IMG/VR virus record: IMGVR_UViG_3300032073_000347
Location: 1-20,256 of that record
DNA from: a virus
Reading direction: 5' to 3' (one strand)
DNA length: 20,256 nucleotides
Part shown: positions 7,316 to 14,903 of the stretch, one piece after another
Position numbering within the stretch: the first letter of the stretch is position 1
Layout: every line of letters begins with the position of its first letter
The notes under the pieces: model-generated
Told to the model about the DNA's origin: nothing
What the model saw: only the letters and a program-made list of their open reading frames with translations
Database searches by the model: none
Program-made: the position numbers and the translations under genes

Positions 7316-7687
7316 ATGGGTCTATTTGACAAACTAACCGCAAAGAACTTTAGTGCATTCGCACTACAACATTACGATGACCCGCAATGCACGGACATTG
7401 AGGACTTCGAAGAAGACTTACGAAGATTTAGATATCTAAAAAGATTGCTACATCGTTATCACGAAAATGGTGAAATGAGAGAAAGACTCATGTTAAACCA
7501 TCTAATCACACTCTTTAATGTATTTGGCTTTGACGCCTGCATGAGAATGTTAAAATTCAAAATCAAAGAAGATTCATATTGGCCAAGTGTCAAAACAATG
7601 CTCTTATACCTTGGTTATATCGAAGATACATGGAATCCTGATATAAACCTTGATATGGAACTATATAATAGATTACGAGAACTATAA
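7316..7687 (+). CDS. conserved hypothetical protein of T4-like marine phages
   Basis: A 123-aa protein: MGLFDKLTAKNFSAFALQHY, then DFEEDLRRFRYLKRLLHRYH, RERLMLNHLITLFNVFGFD and YWPSVKTMLLYLGYIED. The helical pattern with 'RERLMLNHLITLFNVFG' is one I recall as conserved among T4-like cyanophages, always unannotated. It has no membrane segment or catalytic motif. Its stop codon abuts the tRNA gene directly (stop at 7685-7687, tRNA from 7688). There is no Shine-Dalgarno upstream. Confidence 0.8.
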   Translation: MGLFDKLTAKNFSAFALQHYDDPQCTDIEDFEEDLRRFRYLKRLLHRYHENGEMRERLMLNHLITLFNVFGFDACMRMLKFKIKEDSYWPSVKTMLLYLGYIEDTWNPDINLDMELYNRLREL

Positions 7688-7764
7688 GCTACTGTAGCTC
7701 AGTTGGCCAGAGCAGGGGTTTTGTAAACCTCAGGTCGTCAGTTCGAATCTGACCAGTAGCTCCA
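7688..7764 (+). tRNA. tRNA-Thr (anticodon UGU), CCA encoded
   Basis: A full cloverleaf of 77 nt. Acceptor stem GCTACTG/CAGTAGC is 7 of 7 paired. D arm GCTC/GAGC and anticodon stem GGGGT/ACCTC (one G-U) bracket the loop TTTGTAA, with anticodon TGT at 7722-7724. The T arm is GTCAG/CTGAC around TTCGAAT. A discriminator T and an encoded CCA (7762-7764) follow. It reads ACA, a very frequent Thr codon in the surrounding genes. It is squeezed between the previous stop and a late promoter starting six bases later. Confidence 0.97.
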
Positions 7765-7769
7765 GATTA

Positions 7770-7777
7770 TATAAATA
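7770..7777 (+). promoter_or_regulatory. T4-type late promoter (TATAAATA)
   Basis: A perfect late octamer between the tRNA CCA end and the ATG at 7783, with 5 nt separating octamer and start codon, the same spacing as at 2073-2086. The expected transcript would begin at or beside the start codon, and no Shine-Dalgarno is present. Confidence 0.75.
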
Positions 7778-7782
7778 GATAT

Positions 7783-8358
7783 ATGGGTATAATAAACACA
7801 TTAGTAGTATTCAAAGTCCTCAAAATGCTTGTGACAAAGTTTAAAGACTTTGATGCATTCAAACTAGGTCTTATTGATAAGAACGGTAATAGAATCAAAT
7901 CTAAGGGTATAAACACCTCAGATGAGAAAGAATCTATGTCAATGTTGCATAGACTTGTATTCAATATCAAAAGAATCATACAAAAGGTACCATTCGGTAA
8001 GACTGCATTTGCCTCTTACGCAATTGCACTTGCACTTCTAAAAGAAAACTTAAATTTAAATGCAGACCAGATGGAAGAACTATGTGAAAAGTTCTATAGA
8101 CATCTAAAAGACGAAAATGTATTAGAGGCAGAGATGTTATCAGAGGCACACAAAGTAGGAACTCTGGATTTAGGAGAGACATACAATCTAAAAAGACAAC
8201 TCAAACAGAACTTCGATGAACAAGGAGAGTTTATCATATATCCTGAGAAGACTCCTGTTCACATCTTACAAGAACATAGTTTGATATTTGGTATAACCTG
8301 TTATATTGGTTATATCGATGAACATAGAGTATTGGTAACACAAGACGATGTATATTAA
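7783..8358 (+). CDS. conserved hypothetical protein of T4-like marine phages
   Basis: A 191-aa protein starting MGIINTLVVFKVLKMLVTKF, an amphipathic or hydrophobic N-terminus that could be membrane-peripheral. It continues DAFKLGLIDKNGN, LHRLVFNIKRIIQKVPFGKT and FASYAIALALLKENL. The Pro-Phe-Gly-Lys-Thr segment near residue 70 and the following Ala-rich helix are characteristic of an unannotated family I recall from T4-like phages. The C-terminus (ITCYIGYIDEHRVLVTQDD) is beta-like. It is expressed from the late promoter just upstream and overlaps the phosphatase gene by 11 nt. No function can be assigned. Confidence 0.8.
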   Translation: MGIINTLVVFKVLKMLVTKFKDFDAFKLGLIDKNGNRIKSKGINTSDEKESMSMLHRLVFNIKRIIQKVPFGKTAFASYAIALALLKENLNLNADQMEELCEKFYRHLKDENVLEAEMLSEAHKVGTLDLGETYNLKRQLKQNFDEQGEFIIYPEKTPVHILQEHSLIFGITCYIGYIDEHRVLVTQDDVY

Positions 8359-9115
8359 AGAAATATTAAAGATAGATGACCTGAAGTATGGTGATACCCC
8401 TAAAACATTTGATGCCAAACAGTGTAAGAAAATGTTTCGTGATGGTTGGTTAGAAGAAATAACTATTAGTCCACCACCTGCAAACTCATCTACACAAACT
8501 AGAAAAGAGATAATGGGTATGAAAGAGAACATGAAGAATCTTTCTGATGAACAGAAGAAAGTATACATCAATACAGACCATGATACTTCTTATTATATCA
8601 AAGAGTATATGTCCAACGAAGATTTAGATTGGGAAATAGAAGATATAGAAAAGATTATAAAGTCTGCTAAACATATTGGTAGATATTATAAGAATGAGTT
8701 TCAAAGACCAAGACCAAGACAAGTTGCAGAGAAACTAGGTATAGACTTCAAGTATATGGAGACTGAGACAACAGACTCACCTGCATATCCTTCTAATCAT
8801 GCCTTACAGGCAAAGGTAGTTGCACACTATTATAGTTCAATCTATCCAGAACATAAAACAAATTTACATATTATGGCAGAGAAATCTGCACAAGGAAGAG
8901 TTGATGCAGGCGTTCATTATCCTTCCGATAAAATGGCAGCTTATCAAGTTGCAGACCAGGCTATGAAGTTTTTTAAATATTCTAAGCTTGAAGAGGATGC
9001 ACCTATAAATGCAACAGGTTCAGCAGTATCTACAAATGTGCCTGTAGTAAGGAAAAAGAAGAATAAGTATGAACCATCTGCACTCTTTGACCTTATAAAA
9101 AATTACGCCAAGTAA
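8348..9115 (+). CDS. PAP2-family acid phosphatase-like protein
   Basis: A 255-aa protein with the complete three-part PAP2/acid phosphatase signature: K115-x6-RP (residues 122-123, within KNEFQRPRPRQ), PSNH at 148-151 (in place of the usual PSGH), and R184-x5-H190-x3-D194 (GRVDAGVHYPSD). In this family H190 would be the phosphate nucleophile and H151 the general acid. No signal peptide or membrane span is visible, so the enzyme should act in the host cytoplasm or be packaged in the virion. The N-terminal 100 residues are helical and charged; the C-terminal ~40 are a basic tail. The substrate is unknown; phosphomonoester or pyrophosphate hydrolysis is family knowledge. It is coupled to the upstream gene by overlap. 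Confidence 0.88.
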   Translation: MYIKEILKIDDLKYGDTPKTFDAKQCKKMFRDGWLEEITISPPPANSSTQTRKEIMGMKENMKNLSDEQKKVYINTDHDTSYYIKEYMSNEDLDWEIEDIEKIIKSAKHIGRYYKNEFQRPRPRQVAEKLGIDFKYMETETTDSPAYPSNHALQAKVVAHYYSSIYPEHKTNLHIMAEKSAQGRVDAGVHYPSDKMAAYQVADQAMKFFKYSKLEEDAPINATGSAVSTNVPVVRKKKNKYEPSALFDLIKNYAK

Positions 9116-9121
9116 TAAATT

Positions 9122-10306
9122 ATGAATAAATTTTTGAATTACCTAGCCCTATTTACCTCTATGTCAATCGCAGGCATAGCTGCGTATTTCTCAGTTATAG
9201 GACTTGCAACAATATTTGCAGGTGCATTCTTAGGTGTGGTAGTTATGGCAGGTGCCTTAGAGTTTGGTAAAATTGTGACGGCTGCTTATCTCCACCTATA
9301 TTGGGATAGACTCAATTACATGAAATACTATCTCACATTCTCAGTATTCATATTAATGTTAATCACATCACTTGGTATATTTGGATACCTTGCAAAGGCA
9401 TCTTCAGATACATCATATAAAACTTCAGTTGCACAATCAGAACTTCAAAAAATCGATGGCCAAATCCTCCGAACCGAGAACAATATCTCCCTAATAGAGG
9501 AAAGAATGAATTCCCTTGGAACTTCCACCATAGATGTATCAGAATCAATCAAACAACAAGAGGTCATCCGTGACGGAGCATGGCAAAGAGTTCAAGGGGA
9601 TATAGATTATGCACAAGGACAGATAGATAGTCTTAGAAATCAACTAACTACATTAGATACTGCAGTCAATGAACTAAGAGAAAAAGGTGTTGAGGTCATC
9701 ACCACCGATGAAGGAGGTCTCTTCCAAGGCAACGAAACAGAGAAAATAGACTATGTGCAACAGGCAAATACACTATTTCTACAACAAAAAGAACAAAGAG
9801 ACCAGATTCGTGCCGACATAAAGACACAACAAGACAACATAGACAAATACAGAGAACAGGCACAAGACACAATCAATGGTGCCAATACAGAAATTAAGAG
9901 ATTACAAGAAGCATCTACAGGAGATGCAGATGATATTATTTTAAAGACACAAGAATACCAGTTGCAGATAGATGACTTGTATGATATAATTAATGTATAT
10001 AAAGAAGAGAGATTTCCATTTGAACAGGAGATACTAAATTTTGAGAGAGAAGTTGGACCAATTAAATATGTCGCTGAGGTCATTTACGGTCAGGAATCTG
10101 CCAGAGATTACCTTGATAACGCAATACGATGGGTTATATTTGCTATTATATTTGTGTTTGACCCTTTGGCCATTCTTCTATTGATTACATCGATAGGTCT
10201 TATATCACACCCAAGAACAGGAACAATCAAACCTAAGACTATAGAGAACAGATATGTCTTACAGGTGCCAAAAGATAAGATTCTAAACATGAAAAAACCT
10301 AAATAA
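9122..10306 (+). CDS. multi-TM membrane protein with long coiled coil
   Basis: A 394-aa protein. Residues ~7-26, ~28-48 and ~69-90 are hydrophobic helices; residues ~336-360 (RWVIFAIIFVFDPLAILLL) are a fourth. Between them lies ~240 residues of Gln/Asp/Glu-rich coiled coil (SELQKIDGQILRTENNISLI, LRNQLTTLDTAVNELREKG, QKEQRDQIRADIKTQQDNI). Four spans would place both ends on the same side and the coil in one compartment, facing either periplasm or cytoplasm. The short C-terminal tail is basic. No enzyme motif is present. Similar unannotated membrane/coiled-coil proteins occur in marine T4-like phages. Inner-membrane remodelling, lysis timing or exclusion are possibilities without direct support. 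Confidence 0.85.
   Translation: MNKFLNYLALFTSMSIAGIAAYFSVIGLATIFAGAFLGVVVMAGALEFGKIVTAAYLHLYWDRLNYMKYYLTFSVFILMLITSLGIFGYLAKASSDTSYKTSVAQSELQKIDGQILRTENNISLIEERMNSLGTSTIDVSESIKQQEVIRDGAWQRVQGDIDYAQGQIDSLRNQLTTLDTAVNELREKGVEVITTDEGGLFQGNETEKIDYVQQANTLFLQQKEQRDQIRADIKTQQDNIDKYREQAQDTINGANTEIKRLQEASTGDADDIILKTQEYQLQIDDLYDIINVYKEERFPFEQEILNFEREVGPIKYVAEVIYGQESARDYLDNAIRWVIFAIIFVFDPLAILLLITSIGLISHPRTGTIKPKTIENRYVLQVPKDKILNMKKPK
10299..10305 (+). promoter_or_regulatory. CTAAATA, late-promoter-like motif
   Basis: The motif overlaps the TAA stop of the membrane protein and lies 29 nt before the ATG at 10335. That gives room for a normal leader containing AGGAG at 10324-10328. It deviates from TATAAATA at the first positions, so it is a candidate only. 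Confidence 0.35.
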
Positions 10307-10334
10307 ACTTGTAAATTCAATTTAGGAGATTAAC

Positions 10335-10550
10335 ATGCCAGCACCAGACGGATACACTACACCTACTATTCCAGGAATGGATGACTTAGCGGGTAGAAAA
10401 ACTTGGTTTGAAACAGGAGACGGTAAACCTGTCAAACCTAGTGGATATGATTCTATGGCTTCAGATGACCCACAAAAGGTCAAATACGATTCAAGCGTAA
10501 CCGAGAATACTTCTCAACTCGCGGCTCTTCAAGCACTAATAGACGCATAA
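10335..10550 (+). CDS. small hypothetical protein with strong RBS (71 aa)
   Basis: The protein begins MPAPDGYTTPTIPGMDDLAG. It is rich in Pro, Asp, Gly and Thr, with no cysteine, membrane segment or long helix apart from the last ~15 residues (SQLAALQALIDA). AGGAG at 10324-10328, six bases before ATG, is among the strongest ribosome binding sites in the window and implies abundant product. The composition resembles the virion-type genes near 6016-6866 rather than the primase operon that follows. It could be a minor structural protein. I do not recognise a family. Confidence 0.75.
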   Translation: MPAPDGYTTPTIPGMDDLAGRKTWFETGDGKPVKPSGYDSMASDDPQKVKYDSSVTENTSQLAALQALIDA

Positions 10551-10556
10551 AACCAC

Positions 10557-10585
10557 TTGTAATTCCAGACTAATCATAGTATAAT
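10557..10585 (+). promoter_or_regulatory. sigma70-like promoter for the primase-nrd operon
   Basis: TTGTAA at 10557-10562 and a perfect TATAAT at 10580-10585 are separated by exactly 17 nt, in the 42-nt gap before the primase. Only 7 nt lie between the -10 box and the ATG at 10593, so the expected start site falls at or one base before the start codon. This suits host-polymerase (early or middle) transcription. Confidence 0.65.
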
Positions 10586-10592
10586 AGTAGTT

Positions 10593-11636
10593 ATGCTATG
10601 GTTAGAAAGGAAATACCTTTCAATGGTCGTATCGAGTCTCGATTTGGCCAAATGGAAGAATGATAATACATTAAATCACAGATGTCCATACTGTGGTGAT
10701 TCTTCTAAAAATCAGTATAAAGCGAGAGGATATCATTTTGCGGTAGAGCAGAGTTTTATCTATAAATGCCATAATTGTGGCAAATCTACATCATCGGTGA
10801 ACTTTCTTAAAGATAATTTTCCTGTGATACATAAAGAGTATATTAAAGAATGGTTAAAAGAAAGTGGAAAAAGTCCGAAACGACAACAAAAAATGCCTTC
10901 ATCAAGTGCATTCAAGTTCACTCCCAATCCAGATTTACTAAATAAAAATGTCGAGACAATGTCAGTAGAGAATCTCAGAGCAGTATGTCATGGTGCATAC
11001 GATAGAATTGTAAGCAGAGAGTATTTACAGAACAGAAAGATACCAGATGATGCAATTAAGAAACTCTGGTATGTCGACAATGCACAAGTTCTATCTCATT
11101 TACACACTAAGTATAATGAGAGAGTTCTTGGTAATGACCCTAGAGTCATTCTGCCATTCATTAGTGAGAATGGGGAGTTATTGGGTTTAACAGGTCGTGC
11201 AATCAATGATTCACCACTTCGTTATCTTACCATGAGATTCCAAGATGATGTTCCACTCATCTTCAACTATGAAAATGTGGACAAATCAAAGGCTATCTAT
11301 GTAACCGAAGGACCAATAGATAGTCTATTCCTACCCAACTCAATAGCAGTTGCAGGTAGTGATTTCAAAAAGATAGATGATAGTATAAAAGAAAACGCGA
11401 TACTCATTTACGACAATGAACCAAGAAATACAGAGATTCTTAAAAAATTAGACGAAGTTATAGACTTAGGTTGGTCTGTATGTTTGTGGTCGGATAAAAG
11501 AGTATCAGGATTGAAAGATATCAATGATATGATACAAAGTGGATTGACCACTTCTGATATAACTGATATAATTACTTCTAATACATATAATGGTCTTTCG
11601 GCAAAATTGAAGTTTAAGGAGTATAAGAAGAAGTGA
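10593..11636 (+). CDS. 61: DNA primase, T4 gp61-like
   Basis: A 347-aa protein, close to the 342 aa of T4 gp61. It makes the RNA primers for lagging-strand synthesis together with the gp41-type helicase. An N-terminal zinc finger uses C31, C34 (CPYCGDS), C59 and C62 (CHNCG). The TOPRIM catalytic core shows E239 in YVTEGPIDSLF, the acidic cluster IYDNE at 272-276, and KDINDM at 308-313. The start at 10593 is kept because the residues from ERKYLSMV resemble the N-termini of related phage primases. The alternative Met at 10623, preceded by AAAGGA, would give 337 aa and remove the leaderless problem. A GTGA overlap couples it to nrdA. Confidence 0.93.
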   Translation: MLWLERKYLSMVVSSLDLAKWKNDNTLNHRCPYCGDSSKNQYKARGYHFAVEQSFIYKCHNCGKSTSSVNFLKDNFPVIHKEYIKEWLKESGKSPKRQQKMPSSSAFKFTPNPDLLNKNVETMSVENLRAVCHGAYDRIVSREYLQNRKIPDDAIKKLWYVDNAQVLSHLHTKYNERVLGNDPRVILPFISENGELLGLTGRAINDSPLRYLTMRFQDDVPLIFNYENVDKSKAIYVTEGPIDSLFLPNSIAVAGSDFKKIDDSIKENAILIYDNEPRNTEILKKLDEVIDLGWSVCLWSDKRVSGLKDINDMIQSGLTTSDITDIITSNTYNGLSAKLKFKEYKKK

Positions 11637-13918
11637 ATTCAGAAATCAGAGTAGTTAAGTCGGATGGTTCCAAAGTTGAGATAAACCTAGATAAGATTCA
11701 TAGAATGGTAGAAAAAGCCTGTAAAGATATCACAGGTGTCAGTGAGTCAGCAGTAGAAATGAATAGTGGTCTACAATTCTTTGATGGTATAACAACACAA
11801 GAAATTCAAAAAATATTAGTTAAAAGTGCAAGTGATTTAATTTCACTTGAATCACCAAATTACCAATTTGTAGCAGCGAGATTATTACTATTTGGTATTC
11901 AGAAACAAGTATTCAATACTAAATGGAAAGATTCAGAGATATATCCACCACTCAGAGATATAGTGGAAAGAAATGTTGATTTTAAGGTCTACGATAAAGA
12001 TATCTTAAATCAATATACTGATGAAGAGTTTACAAAGATAAACACTTACATCAAACATCAAAGAGACTTTGATTTTACATATGCAGGATTACAACAAGTA
12101 GTAGACAAATATCTTGTGCAAGATAGGTCAACCAATGTTGTTTTTGAGACACCTCAGTTCATGTATATGTTAATTGCAATGACTCTTTTTCAAAACTATG
12201 ACAAAGAAGGAAGATTAGACTATGTCAAAAAATACTACGATGCAATCTCTACATTCAAGATATCGATACCAACACCAATTATGGCAGGAGTTAGAACACC
12301 ACTTAGACAATTTGCATCATGTGTTCTTGTCGACTCAGACGACACACTCGACTCTTTATTCAGCAGTGATATGGCCATTGGACGCTATGTTGCACAAAGG
12401 GCGGGTATCGGGATTAACGCTGGAAGAATTAGAGGCCTTGGTTCAAAGATTAGAGGTGGTGAAGTCCAACATACTGGAGTTATCCCATTCCTTAAAAAAT
12501 TTGAGGCAACAGTTAGAAGTTGCACACAAAATGGTGTTCGAGGCGGGTCAGCAACAGTTCACTTTCCAGTATGGCACCAAGAAATAGAAGACATTATTGT
12601 CTTAAAGAACAACAAAGGAACAGAAGATAATAGAGTTAGAAAACTAGACTATTCTATTCAGTTATCAGAACTATTCTATAAGAGATTCTTACAGAACGGT
12701 GAGATAACATTGTTCTCTCCTCACAATGTTCCAGGTCTTTATGAGGCATTTGGAACACCAGAGTTTGATGAACTCTATGAAAAGTATGAGAGAGCAACAT
12801 CTATTCCTAAAACAAAGGTAAGTGCAAGAGAATTATTTACAGATATATTAAAAGAAAGAGCTGAGACTGGCAGAATCTATATTATGAATATAGACCACTG
12901 CAATACCCACAGTAGTTTCCTTGACAAAGTTAACATGAGTAATCTTTGTCAGGAAATTACTTTACCAACAGACCCAATAGAACACATAGACGGAGAAGGA
13001 GAAATCGCATTATGTATACTATCTGCAATCAATGTAGGTATTATCAAAATGGAAGAAATGTCTAACTTGTGTGATTTAGCAGTGAGAGGACTTGAAGAAC
13101 TGATAGATTACCAAGAATATCCTGTTGTAGCGGCCGAGAAATCAACTAGAGCAAGACGAAGTCTTGGTATTGGTTATATCGGCCTTGCACATTTTCTTGC
13201 AAAGAACAAGGTTGAATATGGTTCTAGTGAGAGTCTACAATTAATACATGAACTTACAGAGAGTTTTCAATACAACCTATTATGTGCAAGTAATCAAATT
13301 GCATCAGAGAAAGGTGAATGTGATGGTTTTGCACATACAAAGTATGCAGAGGGAAAACTACCTATCGACCACTACAAAAAAGATGTTGACGACTTAGTTA
13401 AACCTAATTACAAATGTGATTGGGAAAGACTAAGAACTAGAATTAAAGTTCACGGTCTAAGACATTCAACATTGACTGCACAAATGCCTAGTGAATCATC
13501 TAGTGTTGTATCAAATGCAACCAATGGCATAGAACCACCTAGAGACCACTTGTCAGTTAAGAAGAGTAAAAAAGGAACACTCAAACAAGTTGTTCCACAA
13601 TATCAGATGTTAAAGAACTTCTATACCTTACTATGGGATATGCCATCTAACGAGGGTTATATCAAAATAGTTGCAGTAATGCAGAAGTTTTTTGACCAGG
13701 CAATATCAGGTAATTGGTCATACAATCCAGAAAACTATCCTAACGGAGAAGTTCCTGTTTCTGTTATGGCAAAAGACCTTTTAAACACATATAAATACGG
13801 ATGGAAAACATCTTACTATCATAATACTATGGATGGTAAACAAGAAGATGTTGTCGAAGAGTTACCTTTAGGTGATGAAACAAGTGAGGAAGAAGACTGC
13901 GATGCATGTGCAATCTAA
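11633..13918 (+). CDS. nrdA: class Ia ribonucleotide reductase large subunit
   Basis: A 761-aa protein (T4 NrdA is 754) that reduces ribonucleoside diphosphates to deoxy forms with NrdB. The start is GTG at 11633, overlapping the primase stop, with AAGGAG at 11616-11621. Residues ~3-90 are an ATP-cone-like allosteric domain (VVKSDGSKVEINLDKI). The redox pair is C230 (RQFASCVLV) and C461 (ALCILSA). The catalytic loop is N437-x-C439-x-E441 (NLCQEI). Radical-transfer tyrosines are Y728/Y729 (SYYHNT). The C-terminal swinging cysteines are C756/C759 (CDACAI), comparable to CAACKL in T4. All residues needed for activity are present. The protein aligns along its length with T4 NrdA as I recall it, e.g. 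ISIPTPIMAGVRTP and RAGIGIN. Confidence 0.97.
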   Translation: MNSEIRVVKSDGSKVEINLDKIHRMVEKACKDITGVSESAVEMNSGLQFFDGITTQEIQKILVKSASDLISLESPNYQFVAARLLLFGIQKQVFNTKWKDSEIYPPLRDIVERNVDFKVYDKDILNQYTDEEFTKINTYIKHQRDFDFTYAGLQQVVDKYLVQDRSTNVVFETPQFMYMLIAMTLFQNYDKEGRLDYVKKYYDAISTFKISIPTPIMAGVRTPLRQFASCVLVDSDDTLDSLFSSDMAIGRYVAQRAGIGINAGRIRGLGSKIRGGEVQHTGVIPFLKKFEATVRSCTQNGVRGGSATVHFPVWHQEIEDIIVLKNNKGTEDNRVRKLDYSIQLSELFYKRFLQNGEITLFSPHNVPGLYEAFGTPEFDELYEKYERATSIPKTKVSARELFTDILKERAETGRIYIMNIDHCNTHSSFLDKVNMSNLCQEITLPTDPIEHIDGEGEIALCILSAINVGIIKMEEMSNLCDLAVRGLEELIDYQEYPVVAAEKSTRARRSLGIGYIGLAHFLAKNKVEYGSSESLQLIHELTESFQYNLLCASNQIASEKGECDGFAHTKYAEGKLPIDHYKKDVDDLVKPNYKCDWERLRTRIKVHGLRHSTLTAQMPSESSSVVSNATNGIEPPRDHLSVKKSKKGTLKQVVPQYQMLKNFYTLLWDMPSNEGYIKIVAVMQKFFDQAISGNWSYNPENYPNGEVPVSVMAKDLLNTYKYGWKTSYYHNTMDGKQEDVVEELPLGDETSEEEDCDACAI
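13790..13797 (+). promoter_or_regulatory. TATAAATA inside nrdA, possible internal late promoter
   Basis: A perfect late octamer in the nrdA 3' coding region (it encodes part of NTYKYGW), about 105 nt before the oxygenase start. One or two such octamers are expected in coding sequence this AT-rich by chance, so a function is unproven. If active, it would give late expression of the oxygenase and nrdB without nrdA. Confidence 0.25.
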
Positions 13919-14903
13919 AAAAGATAAACTATATGATTTTGATGTACCTGTAGTAAAGAACAGAGGTGATAATGACAAAATTCAATGGGGTGGTAAAACA
14001 AATCAGACAACTTTAGATTTTGTGAACAACAGATATGTTGTATTAAGAGACTTCATACCTAAAGAACTCATCAGAATGACCATGGACACATGGAGAAGTA
14101 TTGAGAATGACGATAGGTCTTTCAATGCACACTTTAGAGCAGAAGATGAGTTGACTCACAATACACCAGAAGAACAAAGAAAAAAATCACACGGAGCATA
14201 CAACTTTCCTGTCGCAGTAGGCCTACATACTTGGCTAAAAAATAAATTAAACAATGTTTTAGATATAAAACTACAAGAGACATACTCTTATAGTAGAAAA
14301 TATTACAGAGGTGCTTCACTATCTGCACATACAGATAGACCATCTTGTGAGATTAGTGTTACCTTTCCTTTAGATTATAAGACTGATGATAACACACCTT
14401 GGAAGATATGGTTGAATAATGAGGGTAACTGGATTAATTGTCAAGACAAAGCAGGACAACAATTCATTAAATCAAACACCCAAGATATTCATAGAGGTAA
14501 ATCAATAGAACTTGAACTAGGTGATGTTCTGTTATATCAAGGTCCTAATATACCACATTGGAGAAATACATTAGTTGGTGATTATAGTTATCATATGTTT
14601 CTACATTTCTTCAATCAGAGAAGTCGTATGACTCAGATGGCAGGTTTTGAATATCAAGAACACCATAAACATGGAGTTGTTCCTAATAGTTCTCCTAATA
14701 GTAGGAAATTTATATTAGATTGGGACGGTTGTGTAAGCAAATGGGACAACACTAGAAGAATGGGTGCTGGTGAATTAGAACCATGGATTGATAATGTGTA
14801 TAGTCAATTTAGAGGTGAACACCATTTATATGTAAATAATTATTCATATCTAACAGGTAAAGTAGAAGAAGATTTAATAGTCAGTGCAGAGGATTTAGAA
14901 TGA
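13902..14903 (+). CDS. 2-oxoglutarate/Fe(II)-dependent oxygenase (prolyl 4-hydroxylase-like), between nrdA and nrdB
   Basis: A 333-aa protein. The iron triad is read as H143-x-D145 (SLSAHTDRPSCEISVTFPL) with distal H219 in GPNIPHWRNT, followed by basic residues that could bind 2-oxoglutarate. The segment LELGDVLLYQGPNIPHWRN is typical of the prolyl-4-hydroxylase/2OG-Fe(II) superfamily. The ATG at 13902, 17 nt inside nrdA and downstream of GAGGA at 13886-13890, is preferred to 13872, which would need a longer overlap. A C-terminal ~85-residue extension (FILDWDGCVSKWDN onward) lies beyond the core. It is coupled to nrdB by ATGA. The substrate is unknown: a protein side chain, a nucleotide or a lipid are all possible. 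It is not part of the usual RNR complex. Confidence 0.88.
   Translation: MHVQSKKDKLYDFDVPVVKNRGDNDKIQWGGKTNQTTLDFVNNRYVVLRDFIPKELIRMTMDTWRSIENDDRSFNAHFRAEDELTHNTPEEQRKKSHGAYNFPVAVGLHTWLKNKLNNVLDIKLQETYSYSRKYYRGASLSAHTDRPSCEISVTFPLDYKTDDNTPWKIWLNNEGNWINCQDKAGQQFIKSNTQDIHRGKSIELELGDVLLYQGPNIPHWRNTLVGDYSYHMFLHFFNQRSRMTQMAGFEYQEHHKHGVVPNSSPNSRKFILDWDGCVSKWDNTRRMGAGELEPWIDNVYSQFRGEHHLYVNNYSYLTGKVEEDLIVSAEDLE

Noticed and set aside
12222-12587. 121-aa + strand ORF inside nrdA
   Set aside because: It lies wholly within the nrdA catalytic domain in another frame; its His/Leu-rich translation is an out-of-frame reading of conserved NrdA sequence.
13872-13901. Upstream start for the oxygenase
   Set aside because: It would deepen the overlap with the essential NrdA C-terminus to 47 nt; 13902 has a purine-rich GAGGA upstream. 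Not certain.
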